Shown in pieces: positions 22,533 to 35,741 of a stretch of 46,589 nt of DNA. Positions within the stretch are counted from its first letter, which is position 1. Every line of letters starts with the position of its first letter. Made by a program: the position numbers and the translations under genes. Below the pieces are notes generated by a model. That model ran no database searches, was not told where the DNA came from, and saw nothing but the letters and a program-made list of their open reading frames with translations. Origin of the DNA: Bacteroidales bacterium (GTDB taxonomy: Bacteria > Bacteroidota > Bacteroidia > Bacteroidales > UBA932); NCBI GenBank assembly GCA_017454335.1, contig JAFTDE010000054.1:1-46589 (forward strand), written 5' to 3'.

Positions 22533-23694
22533 ACGCGAGGAATCCATCCTGCGCTACCACCCCTGGATCTTCTCCGGGGCCATCGCCCAGATCGTCGGCC
22601 ACCCTGCCGAGGGGGACCTGGTCGATGTCTACACCGCCGAAGGCGAGCAGATCGCCTGCGGCCACTACCAGGTCGGTTCCATCGCCGTACGCATCCTCAG
22701 TTTCAGCGGAGACCCGCACGATCCGGATTTCTGGCGTGCACGCATCGCGGCGGCCAGGGCCCTGCGCGAAGCCACCCTGCCCGCCGATACGGACTGCTAC
22801 CGCCTGGTCCACGGCGAAGGCGACGGCCTGCCGGGACTGGTCATCGACTGGTACGGCGGCGTCTGCGTGCTGCAGGCCCACTCCGCGGGCATGTTCCGCG
22901 CCAAGGCCCAGATCTGCGAAGCCCTCCGGCAGGTCTTCGGGGACGCCCTGCGCGCCGTCTACGACAAGAGCGCCCAGACCGCCCCGTTCAAGGCCGGTTT
23001 GGAGCTCATAGACGGCTATATATGGAAGGCGCCGGACTACGACGCCACCGAGATGGAAGTGCGCGAAAACGGGCACCGTTTCCTCGTCAACTGGGAAGAG
23101 GGCCAGAAGACCGGATTCTTCCTGGACCAGCGGGACAACCGCGCGCTCGTGGAGCGCTGCGCCCGCGGCCGCAACGTGCTGAACCTGTTCTGCTATACGG
23201 GCGGTTTCTCGGTGTACGCCCTCGCCGGCGGCGCCACCCACGTCGATTCCGTGGACAGCTCGGCCAAGGCCATGCTGCTGACGGGCCGGAACGTGGCGCT
23301 GAACTGCCCGGATGCGGAGACCCGGCACGAAGGCTTCTGCGAGGACGCCATCGATTTCCTGGGCAAGAGCCCGGCGGGAAAATACGGGCTGATCATCGTG
23401 GATCCGCCGGCATTCGCCAAGCACCGCGGCGCCCTGAAAAACGCCCTGCGCGCCTACCAGCGCCTGAACGCCGCCGCCATTTCCCGCGTGGCGCCGGGCG
23501 GATTCGTCTTCACGTTCAGCTGTTCCCAGGTCGTGGACAAGGAGACCTTCGCCCTGACCGTCTTCTCCGCCGCCGCCCAGACCGAGCGCAGCGTGCGCAT
23601 CCTGGACCGCCTGGGCCAGGGAGCCGACCATCCGGTCAGCATCTACCACCCCGAGGGGGAATACCTCAAGGGGCTGCTTCTGTACGTAGAATAG
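22507..23694 (+). CDS. rlmI: Class I rRNA (cytosine-C5) methyltransferase, RlmI-like
   Basis: A 395-residue SAM-dependent methyltransferase with an N-terminal PUA domain (about 1-75, starting MARIILKHKREESILRYHPWIFSGAI). The catalytic domain has the SAM loop VLNLFCYTGGFSVYALAGGA, the acidic VDSVDSS, the motif IIVDPPAFAK and the catalytic Cys in FTFSCSQVV. E. coli RlmI makes m5C1962 in 23S rRNA; the same target is inferred. The stop lies 3 nt from the end of convergent ispG, with no visible terminator. Confidence 0.87.
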   Translation: MARIILKHKREESILRYHPWIFSGAIAQIVGHPAEGDLVDVYTAEGEQIACGHYQVGSIAVRILSFSGDPHDPDFWRARIAAARALREATLPADTDCYRLVHGEGDGLPGLVIDWYGGVCVLQAHSAGMFRAKAQICEALRQVFGDALRAVYDKSAQTAPFKAGLELIDGYIWKAPDYDATEMEVRENGHRFLVNWEEGQKTGFFLDQRDNRALVERCARGRNVLNLFCYTGGFSVYALAGGATHVDSVDSSAKAMLLTGRNVALNCPDAETRHEGFCEDAIDFLGKSPAGKYGLIIVDPPAFAKHRGALKNALRAYQRLNAAAISRVAPGGFVFTFSCSQVVDKETFALTVFSAAAQTERSVRILDRLGQGADHPVSIYHPEGEYLKGLLLYVE

Positions 23695-23697
23695 GAT

Positions 23698-24947
<1,250 letters not shown>

Positions 24948-24951
<4 letters not shown>

Positions 24952-25754
24952 TTTCCGAAAACGATTTCCCGCGCCTCCCTGCGCAGCTGCGCGCTGGTGC
25001 GGCCGCGGCGTCGTCCCAGCTGGAGGGTGACGCCGGCCGAGACGATGATGTCATAGGGGTAGGCATAGCGGGCATAATACTCACTGGCATAATTGGATTC
25101 CTGGAATTCGCTCCAGGAATAGCGCACGCCGGCATCGATGTGGAACTCGACCGGATCCAGGATCAGGGCGAATCCGACCCCGCCGCGAAGGCCGTAGTCG
25201 AAACGGTGCTCGTACTCGCGGAATTCGTGTTCGTAGGTCGAATCCATGAAACCCTCGCGGTTCATGCCGTAACGGTATCCGCCGTAGATGCCGGCCCGGG
25301 CGGACACCTGGAAACTGCCGGCGTCGTAGTGGATCAGCGCCATGAACGGCACGTCAACCACCTTCATCTCGATCCGGGTGGCGTCGTCCAGCAGCGGGAT
25401 GGTCCCGGTTTCCTCGTTCTTGCGCATCGCCGTTCCGGCATGCCCCATCTCGATGCCGAACTGGTACCCGAAATAGGGCAGGTAATCGAACATCTTCTCG
25501 TAGTGGGTGAACAGCAGGGAATAGTATTCCGGGGCGAACACCCAGTCCTGCTTCTGCGGAGTATTCAGGTTCATCCGCGAAAAACTGACACCGTACTGCA
25601 CGCCGATCGAAGAATAGTCGTTGATCTCGGGAACCGTCACGGTCACGGTGTCCAGGTACAGCGGATCGAACTCGAGGCTGTCGCGCGGGATCCAGGCGGC
25701 ACGCAGGACGGCCGGAACAAGCAAGAGGAAGAAGAGTATCAGGTACTTGCGCAT
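24948..25754 (-). CDS. Outer-membrane beta-barrel protein of unknown role
   Basis: A 268-residue exported protein. The signal peptide is MRKYLILFFLLLVPAVLRA. The rest consists of alternating, Tyr/Phe-rich amphipathic strands (IGVQYGVSFSRM, FGYQFGIEMG, VSARAGIYGGYRYG, FHIDAGVRYSW, IIVSAGVTLQLG), typical of a small eight- to ten-strand barrel, possibly PorT-like. The C-terminus, however, is a basic tail (RRRGRTSAQLRREAREIVFGK) beyond the last strand. The gene sits between an Ig-like lipoprotein (5 nt upstream) and ispG (4-nt overlap). Confidence 0.65.
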
Positions 25755-25759
25755 GGCTG

Positions 25760-27550
25760 TCAGTCTTTGAAAAGTTCAGTCAGGTCGACGGTCTGTTCGA
25801 TCTCGGACGAGGAGGGGATGCTGATCGCCCGGTCCCCGTCGGTCTGGACGGTGCGCACCTTCTCGCTCTGGCGCAGTTCCAGCAGGGATCCGGCGTCCAG
25901 CAGGGAATTCCCGTTGACATCCTCGAAGATGCGGATGGCGTAGGACCCTTCCTGCAGGTAGGGGATGACGATCTTGGTCGCTTCGTGCACCCGGAAGGTG
26001 CGGAAGGTCTTGCCCAGGTTGGAGTCCATCAGGTCCACGACATAGTCGTACTGCGGGTTGACCAGGTCCAGGATCAGGGTGCTGAGTTTCTCGTCGTCGG
26101 GCAGCTTGAACTTGGTCGTCAGGCTGTCGGAACGGAATCCGTTGATGTCCGTGAAGGCGCCCTCGGGAATGCGGAGTTCGTACTCCCAGCCCGTCTGGTA
26201 CTTTATTTCCGGCCGGATGACATAGCGCAGCAGGTTCAGCGAATCCCGCTCGAAGCGGAAGGGCTCGGACGTGCGCACCTGCTTGGGATTGATGGAGACG
26301 AAGCGGACGGAATCGAACTGCTCGTAGATGATGGGCAGCGCGAAGGACAGCGAGATGCCCTCCTGCTCGACCAGTTCGGGTTTGGCATCGACGCTGAAGA
26401 GGCAGATGGTGTCCGTGTGCTGGACGCGGTTGCGCCCGCGCGCGGGAGCCTGCACCTTCTTCTCCAGCGCCAGGATGCTCTCCTCCAGGACCGGTTCCAG
26501 CTCGCCGTCCGCGTTGGTCTTGCGGTAATTGACCATCAGGCTGAGCGTGTCCGGAACGGGCCGGCGGTCGTTGATCCAGATTTCCATGCTGTCGCGGGCC
26601 GTGTTGAACTGGGTGATGATGTGGTCGGCGGGATAGCCGCGCACCCACAGGGTGTCCACCCAGGCGTCCCAGGCGCCGAAGGTGATGTAAGCCGCGCGCG
26701 GCGCAACGCGCTCGTGCGCCCGGAGGAACTGGCGGTTGTTGCGTTCCTGGAACAGTTGCAGTTCGAAATCGGGGACGCGGGCCCGGCAGGCCAGCGTATC
26801 GGTCATGTCGTATTTGAGCAGTTCCGGCACCGTATCGTTGACCACGTGCAGCGGCCGGACCAGGCTGTCGATGAAGGCGATGCGTTCCGTCTCCGGGCTG
26901 TACCGGCTGTTCCCGTCCTGGTCTTCAACGGCATACATGCGGTAGAGCGTATCCTGGATGAAGGAGATGGCGAAGAATCCCCAGTCGTCCGTCACGGCCG
27001 CCGCATAGGGCAGGGAATTGAAGACGGCGGAATCCGTCTGGTCCTTGTACAGCAGCACGCGCGCGCCCTTGACAGGGGAGAGGGTGTTGCTGTCGTTGAC
27101 CACACCCGTGAGGTAGCAGGAATCGATCTGGTCGCCGGTGGAGAACACATAGGTGAATCCCGGGAACATGTTGCCCTCGTTGTTGTCGGCGATGGCATCC
27201 GGGAAATTGATGGTGTAGGTCGTGTTGGGCAGCAGCGGCTCCGGGAAGGAAACCACCAGCCGCTTGCCGCGGATCCGGGAATCCGGCTGGCGGGACTGGG
27301 GCGGGGACAGGAAGATGTTCTTGGGATCCTTGATGGCGACGTATTCGTCGAAGGTGAACACGACCGATCCGCCTTCCAGCGGGAACTCCGTCTGGCCGGG
27401 CAGGGGATCGATCATCACGATCACCGGCGGAATGGTATCCTTGAGTCCGCCGGAGGGTGCGTCCGTGGTGTTGGCGCAGGAATGGACGAACAGCATCGGG
27501 ACCAATGCCGCCAGCACCAGGAATGGGAGGATTGCCTTCTTCATCTTCAT
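25760..27550 (-). CDS. Lipoprotein with N-terminal Ig-like (Big_5 type) domain
   Basis: A 596-residue predicted lipoprotein with Cys25 after the signal peptide (FVHSC). Residues about 40-140 form an SbsA Ig-like domain: PPVIVMIDPLPGQTEFPLEGGSVVFTFDEYV, then KRLVVSFPEPLLPNTTYTINF and ADNNEGN. The middle has a carboxypeptidase-regulatory-like segment (YLTGVVNDSNTLSPVKGARVLLY). The C-terminus has further beta domains with YAIRIFEDVNGNSLLDAG. It is probably an envelope protein of the kind common in Bacteroidota; the binding partner is unknown. The start at 27550 overlaps the rsh stop as ATGA and gives the signal peptide. Confidence 0.78.
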   Translation of the reverse strand: MKMKKAILPFLVLAALVPMLFVHSCANTTDAPSGGLKDTIPPVIVMIDPLPGQTEFPLEGGSVVFTFDEYVAIKDPKNIFLSPPQSRQPDSRIRGKRLVVSFPEPLLPNTTYTINFPDAIADNNEGNMFPGFTYVFSTGDQIDSCYLTGVVNDSNTLSPVKGARVLLYKDQTDSAVFNSLPYAAAVTDDWGFFAISFIQDTLYRMYAVEDQDGNSRYSPETERIAFIDSLVRPLHVVNDTVPELLKYDMTDTLACRARVPDFELQLFQERNNRQFLRAHERVAPRAAYITFGAWDAWVDTLWVRGYPADHIITQFNTARDSMEIWINDRRPVPDTLSLMVNYRKTNADGELEPVLEESILALEKKVQAPARGRNRVQHTDTICLFSVDAKPELVEQEGISLSFALPIIYEQFDSVRFVSINPKQVRTSEPFRFERDSLNLLRYVIRPEIKYQTGWEYELRIPEGAFTDINGFRSDSLTTKFKLPDDEKLSTLILDLVNPQYDYVVDLMDSNLGKTFRTFRVHEATKIVIPYLQEGSYAIRIFEDVNGNSLLDAGSLLELRQSEKVRTVQTDGDRAISIPSSSEIEQTVDLTELFKD

Positions 27551-29742
27551 ACGATATCGGTTCTGAGTACGTCCTGGATTCCCTCGACCTTCTGCAGCCC
27601 CTCGATCATCTCGTTCAGGCTCTCCCGGTCCTTGACCAGCAGGTCGATGAATCCGTCGAAAATACCGCCGTCGCTGCCCAGCTGGATCTTGCGCATGTTC
27701 AGCCCCATGCTGCCGGAGATGACCCCGGTGATGTCGCTCAGCAGGCCGACGCGGTCGATGCCCCGCAGCGAAATACGGGTCGGGAAAGCCCGGTCGGCCA
27801 CATCCCACTCGGGCACGACGACCCGCTCGCCGAACTTGGAGGCCAGGCCCTCGGCCACGCTGCAGGATTTCTTGTGCACGATGACCGTGTTCCGCCCGGA
27901 GCGGAATCCGACGACCGCATCGCCCGGAATCGGGTTGCAGCATTCGGCCCGGACATATTTGCGGATGGCGGACTCCGGCGCGTGGTGCCCCTGGTAGAGG
28001 TGCATCCCGCTGCGGTCCCGTCCCTTGATCACCAGGGCGAAGTCTTCGGCGCCGATCAGGCCCAGCCCGATGCGGAAAAATAGCTCATCCTGGTCACGCA
28101 ACTGGGCGTAGATCAGGAATTTGCGCAGGGTTTCCCGGTCCGGTTCAACGCCCATGGTCTGCAGGCGTTCCCGGTAGATCTGCCGGCCGTTCGCGGCGAT
28201 CTCGTCCCGCTGGGTGCGGAAATAATCGATGACCAGCGAACGCGCGTGGCGGGTCTGCAGGAACTGCAGCCACTCGACCTTGGGACGGCCGCTGCGCGCC
28301 GTGATGATCTCGACCTGGTCCCCGGCCTTCAGCACCTGCGAGAGCGGCACCAGTTTCATGTTCACCTTGGCCGCGATGGCGGAGTTGCCGATGTGGGTGT
28401 GGATCTGGTAGGCGAAGTCCAGCGCCGTCGATCCGTTCTTGACGCTGCGCTGCTCGCCCTTGGGCGTGAAGACGACGATCTCGCTGGTGACCAGGTCGCC
28501 GTGGATGATGTCCAGCAGCTCGATGGCGTTGACATCGTCGCTGACGAGGATCTCCTGGACCTTGGCCAGCCATTTGTCCACCTCGTGGTCGTTCTCCGCG
28601 ATGTATCCGTCGCTCTTGTAGGCCCAGTGGGCCGCGATGCCCTTCTCCGCGATGTCATCCATGCGGCGCGAGCGGATCTGGACCTCGATCCAGAATCCCG
28701 CCTTGCTCATCAGGGTGCAGTGCAGGGCCTCGTAGCCATTGCTCTTGGGCTGCTTGATCCAGTCGCGCGTCCGGGCGGGCTGGTCCCGGTACATCTTGGT
28801 GACCTTGGCATAGATGATGTACGCCTCGTCGCGCTCGGCGTCCGGATTGGTCAGCTCCGATTCATAGATGATACGTACCGCATACAGGTCGTAGATCTGC
28901 TCGAACGGCACGTTCTTGGTCTTCATCTTGTACCAGATGGAGTAGGGGGTCTTGATGCGCTTCTTGATGGTGAAGCGGATGCCGGCGGCCTGGAGCGCCT
29001 CGCTGATCGGGGCGATGAACTCGTCGATCTCCCGGTCGCGCAGGGCGACGTTCTGGCTGATCCGGCGGTTGATTTCGGCATATTCCTCCGGCTCCTTGAA
29101 ACGCAGCCAGATGTTCTCCATCTCGGACTTGACGCTGTACAGGCCCAGGCGGTGGGCCAGCGGGATGAAGATGAACATCGTCTCCGAGAGGATCTTGTCC
29201 CGCTTGTGCTCGGGCATGAATTCAATGGTCCGGCAGTTGTGCAGGCGGTCCGCCAGCTTGATCAGGATGATGCGGACGTCGTTGTTCAGGGTCAGCAGGA
29301 TGCGCTTGAAATTCTCGGCCTGGAGGCTCTGCTCGTACACCTGGTCCTCCTGCTTCTTGCGGTCCTCGTTGTCCAGGACGGTCTTGATCTTGGTCAGCCC
29401 GTCCACCAGGACGCCCACTTTCTCGCCGAACATCGAGGAGATGTCATCCAGCGTGTAGTCCGTGTCCTCGACGACATCGTGCAGCAGGGCGGCACAGATG
29501 GACTTGCATCCCAGGCCGATCTCGCTGACGACGATCTTGGCGACGGCGATCGGATGGACGATGTAGGGCTCGCCGGAGCGCCGGCGGACGTCCTTGTGCG
29601 CATTGTTCGCGAACTCGAAGGCCTTGTTCACCTGGGCGAGTTCCTCGGCGGAACGGCAACGGACGCGCGCAAGTTCCTCCAGAGACCGGTACTCGGACTC
29701 GATCAAAGCGTAATCTTCCGGTGTAAACTCCGAATACTTCAT
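27547..29742 (-). CDS. rsh: Bifunctional (p)ppGpp synthetase/hydrolase RelA/SpoT (Rsh)
   Basis: Stringent-response enzyme that makes and degrades (p)ppGpp. It has 731 residues in the standard order. The hydrolase HD domain has ANNAHKDVRRRSGEPYIVHP and an intact LLHDVVEDTDYT, so hydrolysis should be active. The synthetase domain has RIKTPYSIWYKMK and QPKSNGYEALHCTLM. Then come the TGS domain (VVFTPKGEQRSVKNGSTALDF), the helical/zinc-finger part with CCNPIPGD, and a C-terminal ACT domain (RISLRGIDRVGLLSDITGVIS). The frame is open 24 codons upstream, but the ATG at 29742 gives MKYSEFTPEDY and lies 4 nt after yihY. Confidence 0.95.
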   Translation of the reverse strand: MKYSEFTPEDYALIESEYRSLEELARVRCRSAEELAQVNKAFEFANNAHKDVRRRSGEPYIVHPIAVAKIVVSEIGLGCKSICAALLHDVVEDTDYTLDDISSMFGEKVGVLVDGLTKIKTVLDNEDRKKQEDQVYEQSLQAENFKRILLTLNNDVRIILIKLADRLHNCRTIEFMPEHKRDKILSETMFIFIPLAHRLGLYSVKSEMENIWLRFKEPEEYAEINRRISQNVALRDREIDEFIAPISEALQAAGIRFTIKKRIKTPYSIWYKMKTKNVPFEQIYDLYAVRIIYESELTNPDAERDEAYIIYAKVTKMYRDQPARTRDWIKQPKSNGYEALHCTLMSKAGFWIEVQIRSRRMDDIAEKGIAAHWAYKSDGYIAENDHEVDKWLAKVQEILVSDDVNAIELLDIIHGDLVTSEIVVFTPKGEQRSVKNGSTALDFAYQIHTHIGNSAIAAKVNMKLVPLSQVLKAGDQVEIITARSGRPKVEWLQFLQTRHARSLVIDYFRTQRDEIAANGRQIYRERLQTMGVEPDRETLRKFLIYAQLRDQDELFFRIGLGLIGAEDFALVIKGRDRSGMHLYQGHHAPESAIRKYVRAECCNPIPGDAVVGFRSGRNTVIVHKKSCSVAEGLASKFGERVVVPEWDVADRAFPTRISLRGIDRVGLLSDITGVISGSMGLNMRKIQLGSDGGIFDGFIDLLVKDRESLNEMIEGLQKVEGIQDVLRTDIV

Positions 29743-29746
29743 AGCG

Positions 29747-30673
29747 TCATTTGTCTTCCCATTCGGGGATGTGATAAGAATCGACATTCTGGAACCCGTA
29801 GGTGAGTTCCGCACCGTATATGATGATCTGCCAGGAGAAATTCATCCAGATCAGGAACAGCGGAATCGCGGCGAGGACCCCGTACACGCTGTTCAGGCGG
29901 CTGACCAGGACCTGCATCTCCAGGTAAACGTACTGGAAGAGCACGAAGAACAGCCCGGCGACCAGGGCGGATTTCAACGCATAGGTGTACTTGACCTTGA
30001 CGGCCGGGATGAACTTGTACATCGCCGACAGGGTGAAGGCCACGAGCACGTAGAAGCCCAGGTATCCGAGGATCTTGGGCAGGAAGCGCACGTCCCCGAG
30101 GTCCAGGCCGATCAGGTTGGTCAGGTTCGTATAATACGCGATACCCGATCCGAAGATCAGCACCAGGAAAGGGGAGAGGACCAGCACGCCCACATAGAAC
30201 GAAAAGCGCTTGTAGATCTTGCGCGGGATCTTCAGGATGCCCCAGACATTGTTGAACACCCGTTCGACCTGGAACATCAGCCAGATGATGGTCCAGATGA
30301 ATCCCAGGGCGCCCACCAGCCCGACGATGCCGGACTGGGCCTGGTTGACGATGTTGTTCGCCTTGTCGAGGACACGGTCGACCAGGTCCGGATAGGAGGG
30401 AACCAGCACATATATGTACTCGGCCAGTTTGTCCTCGATGCCCAGGCCGCCGCCGATGGCGAAGATGAACGCGACCAGCGGCACGATGGCCATCAGAAAG
30501 AAGTAACTCAGGGCGACGCACTGGAATCCCATCCGGTTCTGCATGAAGCTGCTGAAGGTGATGCGGATCAGTTTGAAAAAGCGTACCATGTGCCGCCACC
30601 ACCGTGCTTCGCCTGTGGTGTCGATCGTCCAAAGCTTGTTGGAGAACAGTACGCTGAAATCCCTGAACCTCAT
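29747..30673 (-). CDS. YihY/BrkB family inner-membrane protein
   Basis: A 308-residue polytopic membrane protein with about six helices: YFFLMAIVPLVAFIFAIGGGLG, GIVGLVGALGFIWTIIWLMFQ, FYVGVLVLSPFLVLIFGSGIAYY, YLGFYVLVAFTLSAMY, ALVAGLFFVLFQYVYL and VLAAIPLFLIWMNFSWQIIIYGAELTYGFQ. The last one is the family signature. The family was once called RNase BN in error; its function is not settled. It lies 3 nt after ligA and 4 nt before rsh. Confidence 0.88.
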   Translation of the reverse strand: MRFRDFSVLFSNKLWTIDTTGEARWWRHMVRFFKLIRITFSSFMQNRMGFQCVALSYFFLMAIVPLVAFIFAIGGGLGIEDKLAEYIYVLVPSYPDLVDRVLDKANNIVNQAQSGIVGLVGALGFIWTIIWLMFQVERVFNNVWGILKIPRKIYKRFSFYVGVLVLSPFLVLIFGSGIAYYTNLTNLIGLDLGDVRFLPKILGYLGFYVLVAFTLSAMYKFIPAVKVKYTYALKSALVAGLFFVLFQYVYLEMQVLVSRLNSVYGVLAAIPLFLIWMNFSWQIIIYGAELTYGFQNVDSYHIPEWEDK

Positions 30674-30676
30674 CTG

Positions 30677-32776
<2,100 letters not shown>

Positions 32777-34414
32777 TTACTTCTGCTGTTCGAGCTTCAG
32801 GGTCTTGGTAGGCTGGTCACACACCTCGGAGGGGCCCCAGTACTGGATGGCTCCCGGATAGACGAAGCAGGTCTCGGCGGCCCAGCGCTCGCGGTGGGCG
32901 GCGAAGTACTTGAACGGAGCGCCGTCCAGTTCGACGAGGGCCTTGCGGATGACGGGCTTGACCTTGCCGGAGCGCCGCTCGAGGTTCATCATCATCGTGA
33001 TCGGCACGCCGCCGGCGATCCACTCCGCGGCGGGAGCGGTCGTGTTGCGGATGACGGACATGTATCCGGTCTTGCCGCAGGCGATCAGGCGGGAGGCGTT
33101 GTATCCGAGGGAATAGCAGTAATCGGCGTCGAAATTGGACGGGGCGGCGCAGCGGCCCTCGTAGCCGAAGAAATGGTGCAGGGTGGAGAACTTGCCGCTG
33201 TAAAGGCCTTCCTTCTTCATCTTCTCGAGTTTCTGGGCCACCATCGTGGACAGCAGTTTCTCGGTCTCGATCAGGGACACCTGGACATTGCCGTGCGGGT
33301 CACGGTCCAGGGCCAGCTGACGGGCCACGCCCACGGGCAGGCTGTTGAAGACGGCGAGGTTCTCCGCGCTCAGGTGGCTCTTGGCGAAGTCGATCGTCTC
33401 CGAGCGGCCCATCTCCTTCGTTTCCGGCAGGGCCAGCACGTCGTTCAGCTGGGCGATCAGTTTCTTGATGGAAGGGATGAACTCGATGAGTCCCTCCGGG
33501 ATCAGCACGGTGCCGAAGTTCATGCCCTTGGCGGCACGGGCGGCGACCACGTCGGCGATGTAGGAGACGATCTCGTCCAGGCTCTGCCCGAGGGCTTCGA
33601 CCTCTTCGGAGACCAGGCAGATGTTCGGCTGGGTCTGCAGGGCGCATTCCAGCGCGATGTGCGAGGCGCTGCGGCCCATCAGTTTGATGAAGTGCCAGTA
33701 TTTGCGGGCGGAGTTGCAGTCACGCTCGATGTTGCCGATCAGCTCGGAATAGGTCTTGGTGGCGGTATCGAAGCCGAAGGAGGTCTCGATCTGGGCGTTC
33801 TTCAGGTCGCCGTCGATGGTCTTGGGACAGCCGATGACCTGGATGCCGTACTTCTTGGCGGCATAGTACTCGGCCAGCACGCAGGCGTTGGTGTTGGAAT
33901 CGTCGCCGCCGATGATCACGAGGGCGCCGATGCCCAGCTGCCGGAGGATCTGCAGGCCGCTCTCGAACTGGTCCACTTCCTCGAGTTTGGTACGGCCCGA
34001 TCCGATGATGTCGAATCCGCCGGTATTGCGGTACTCGTCAATCAGTTCCGGGGTGATCTCGACATACTTGTGGTCGACCAGACCGCCGGGGCCCATCAGG
34101 AAACCGTAGAGTTTGTTCTGGGGGTTGAGGGCCTTGATGCCGTCGAAAAGGCCGGAGATGACGTTGTGCCCGCCGGGGGCCTGACCGCCGGAGAGGATGA
34201 CGCCGACGTTGACGGCGGCGCCGGTCTGACGGGTTCCGGGAACGAATTCGACAACGGGCATGCCGTAGGTATTCGGGAAGAGGGCCTTGATTTCCGCCTG
34301 GTCACCGACGGACTGGGTGGGAGCGCCTTCCTGCACGGCGACAGGGCCGAGAAGCGCCTTGGGCAGCTTCGGCTGGTAGCTGGCGCGTGCGATCTGGAGA
34401 GATGATTTTTCCAT
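32777..34414 (-). CDS. pfp: Pyrophosphate-dependent 6-phosphofructokinase (large type)
   Basis: Reversible phosphorylation of fructose-6-phosphate with pyrophosphate in place of ATP. It has 545 residues, the length of the long plant/Bacteroidota/spirochaete class. [12 protein letters not shown] (73-84) binds the phosphoryl donor. GGDDSN (169-174) has Asp where ATP enzymes have Gly, which marks PPi use, and PKTIDGDL (197-204) carries the catalytic Asp. The start ATG at 34414 follows the promoter; the frame extends 17 codons further but without support. It heads a tightly spaced seven-gene unit ending in ispG. Confidence 0.93.
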   Translation of the reverse strand: MEKSSLQIARASYQPKLPKALLGPVAVQEGAPTQSVGDQAEIKALFPNTYGMPVVEFVPGTRQTGAAVNVGVILSGGQAPGGHNVISGLFDGIKALNPQNKLYGFLMGPGGLVDHKYVEITPELIDEYRNTGGFDIIGSGRTKLEEVDQFESGLQILRQLGIGALVIIGGDDSNTNACVLAEYYAAKKYGIQVIGCPKTIDGDLKNAQIETSFGFDTATKTYSELIGNIERDCNSARKYWHFIKLMGRSASHIALECALQTQPNICLVSEEVEALGQSLDEIVSYIADVVAARAAKGMNFGTVLIPEGLIEFIPSIKKLIAQLNDVLALPETKEMGRSETIDFAKSHLSAENLAVFNSLPVGVARQLALDRDPHGNVQVSLIETEKLLSTMVAQKLEKMKKEGLYSGKFSTLHHFFGYEGRCAAPSNFDADYCYSLGYNASRLIACGKTGYMSVIRNTTAPAAEWIAGGVPITMMMNLERRSGKVKPVIRKALVELDGAPFKYFAAHRERWAAETCFVYPGAIQYWGPSEVCDQPTKTLKLEQQK

Positions 34415-34452
34415 CTGTTCGGATATGTTTAAAAAATGAATATGCAATCCTG

Positions 34453-34460
34453 CAAATTTA
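34453..34460 (-). promoter_or_regulatory. -7 promoter element for the pfp-ligA-...-ispG unit
   Basis: The minus strand reads TAAATTTG followed by CAGG, 38 nt upstream of the pfp start. A TTTG about 22 nt upstream on the same strand (34480-34483) is a fitting -33 element. All six downstream genes are spaced too tightly for separate promoters. Confidence 0.7.
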
Positions 34461-34464
34461 GTCA

Positions 34465-34483
34465 TTTGACTTGAAAAGTCAAA
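34465..34483. promoter_or_regulatory. Palindrome over the pfp -33 region
   Basis: TTTGACTTGAAAAGTCAAA pairs 8 bp on each side of GAA. It spans the -33 region of the pfp promoter and the last codons of the GH13 gene. It could be an operator or a weak terminator of the GH13 transcript. Confidence 0.4.
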
Positions 34484-35741
34484 GGATTATGGCCTCGCGC
34501 GCGGGAATTTCGACGGGAACCGAGGGCTGTGACCAGCCGCTCAGCGCGCAGAGCGATGCAGGGACCTGCAGGTTGAAGCGGGCAGGGACCGCGGAGAAAT
34601 TGCAGACCGCCAGCACGGGCGCCCCGTTCCGGTCCTCCGGATAGCGGAGGAAGGCGAAGTGCCGCCCCGGATCGAAACCGGGCGTATCGGCGTTGCAGAA
34701 ACAGAGATCGAAATTCAGCCAGTCCTGCACGCGGGAGGCCAGCTGCAGGATGCGGCGGTGACGCTCCAGCCGCTCCGCCTCAGCGGCGGGAAGCGGTTCG
34801 CCGAGGCGGATGTGGCGGATCAGCCGCTGCACGGTCGGAACGGTCTCGAAGTCGAAGATGGAGGTGCGCAGGCGCTCCGATCCCTCCGCCCTTTCCCCGA
34901 GCTCTTCACCGAAGTACAGGAGGAAAGAAGCGTTATTGAACAAAGCACTGACAGTCAGCGCTGCATAATTGTCCTGCTGAAGTCTTTGTTCATCATGGTT
35001 CTCCAGGAAATTCAGCATCCGGGGCTGGAGGTCGGAGAGGCGCTGCCAGTTCAGCGTGATGTCATGGGCGTTCCGCTGGCCGCCATCGATGGCCACCAGC
35101 GTATCGTACAGTCCGGACTTGTCGTACAGGAGATCGAAACCCACCTGTTCGACATACTCCCGGTAACGGGCCATGTCGTACACCTCGGCGATGAAACGGA
35201 AATCCGGCCAGCGGGATTTGATCCGGGGAATGGACATCGCGAAGAAATCCGGCGGAACCAGTTCGACCATGTCGCAGCGGACCCCGTCCACACCCTTGGA
35301 CGCCCAGAAGGAAAGGATTTCACAGAGTTTTTCCCGCGTGTCGGCTGCGCCGTAATCGATCTTGCGCGTGTCCGTCCAGTCCGCATCGCAGCAGTCAAGC
35401 AGCGGCAGGTCACCCCGGTATTCCCGGGCCACATGGTTGGGGACAAAGTCGATGACCACGCCCATGCCGGCCGCATGCACACGCCTTACCAAAGACTCGA
35501 ACTCAGCCATTCTGTTCTCTTCTTTATCAGCAAGATACGGATTGACATCATAATAGTCCTCAATGGCATAGGGACTGCCCGGATCGCCTTTCACGAAGGG
35601 CTTGCCGCGCGCATGGCGCGGGACACCGGTGAACCAGACATGGGAGATGCCCAGCGAACGCAGATACGCCAGTTCCGCATCGCCCCAATCGGAGAACCTG
35701 CCGTTGCCCCACAGGCGGGGCAGTACCTGGTAGATGATCAT
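34479..35741 (-). CDS. GH13 alpha-amylase-family glycosidase (cytoplasmic)
   Basis: A 420-residue TIM-barrel glycoside hydrolase. The conserved regions are DFVPNH (98-103), GVRCDMVEL with the nucleophile Asp157, FIAEVYD with the acid/base Glu186, and FLENHDEQR with the transition-state Asp250. A small C-terminal beta domain follows. There is no signal peptide, so it should act on internal glycans or imported oligosaccharides. The substrate (alpha-glucan, maltodextrin, trehalose or other) cannot be told. The start overlaps the trmH stop as ATGA, so it is translated with trmH. Confidence 0.85.
   Translation of the reverse strand: MIIYQVLPRLWGNGRFSDWGDAELAYLRSLGISHVWFTGVPRHARGKPFVKGDPGSPYAIEDYYDVNPYLADKEENRMAEFESLVRRVHAAGMGVVIDFVPNHVAREYRGDLPLLDCCDADWTDTRKIDYGAADTREKLCEILSFWASKGVDGVRCDMVELVPPDFFAMSIPRIKSRWPDFRFIAEVYDMARYREYVEQVGFDLLYDKSGLYDTLVAIDGGQRNAHDITLNWQRLSDLQPRMLNFLENHDEQRLQQDNYAALTVSALFNNASFLLYFGEELGERAEGSERLRTSIFDFETVPTVQRLIRHIRLGEPLPAAEAERLERHRRILQLASRVQDWLNFDLCFCNADTPGFDPGRHFAFLRYPEDRNGAPVLAVCNFSAVPARFNLQVPASLCALSGWSQPSVPVEIPAREAIIL

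Noticed and set aside
22486-23649. Long open frame on the minus strand opposite the RlmI-like gene
   Set aside because: The plus-strand methyltransferase has complete SAM and catalytic motifs; the opposite product has none.
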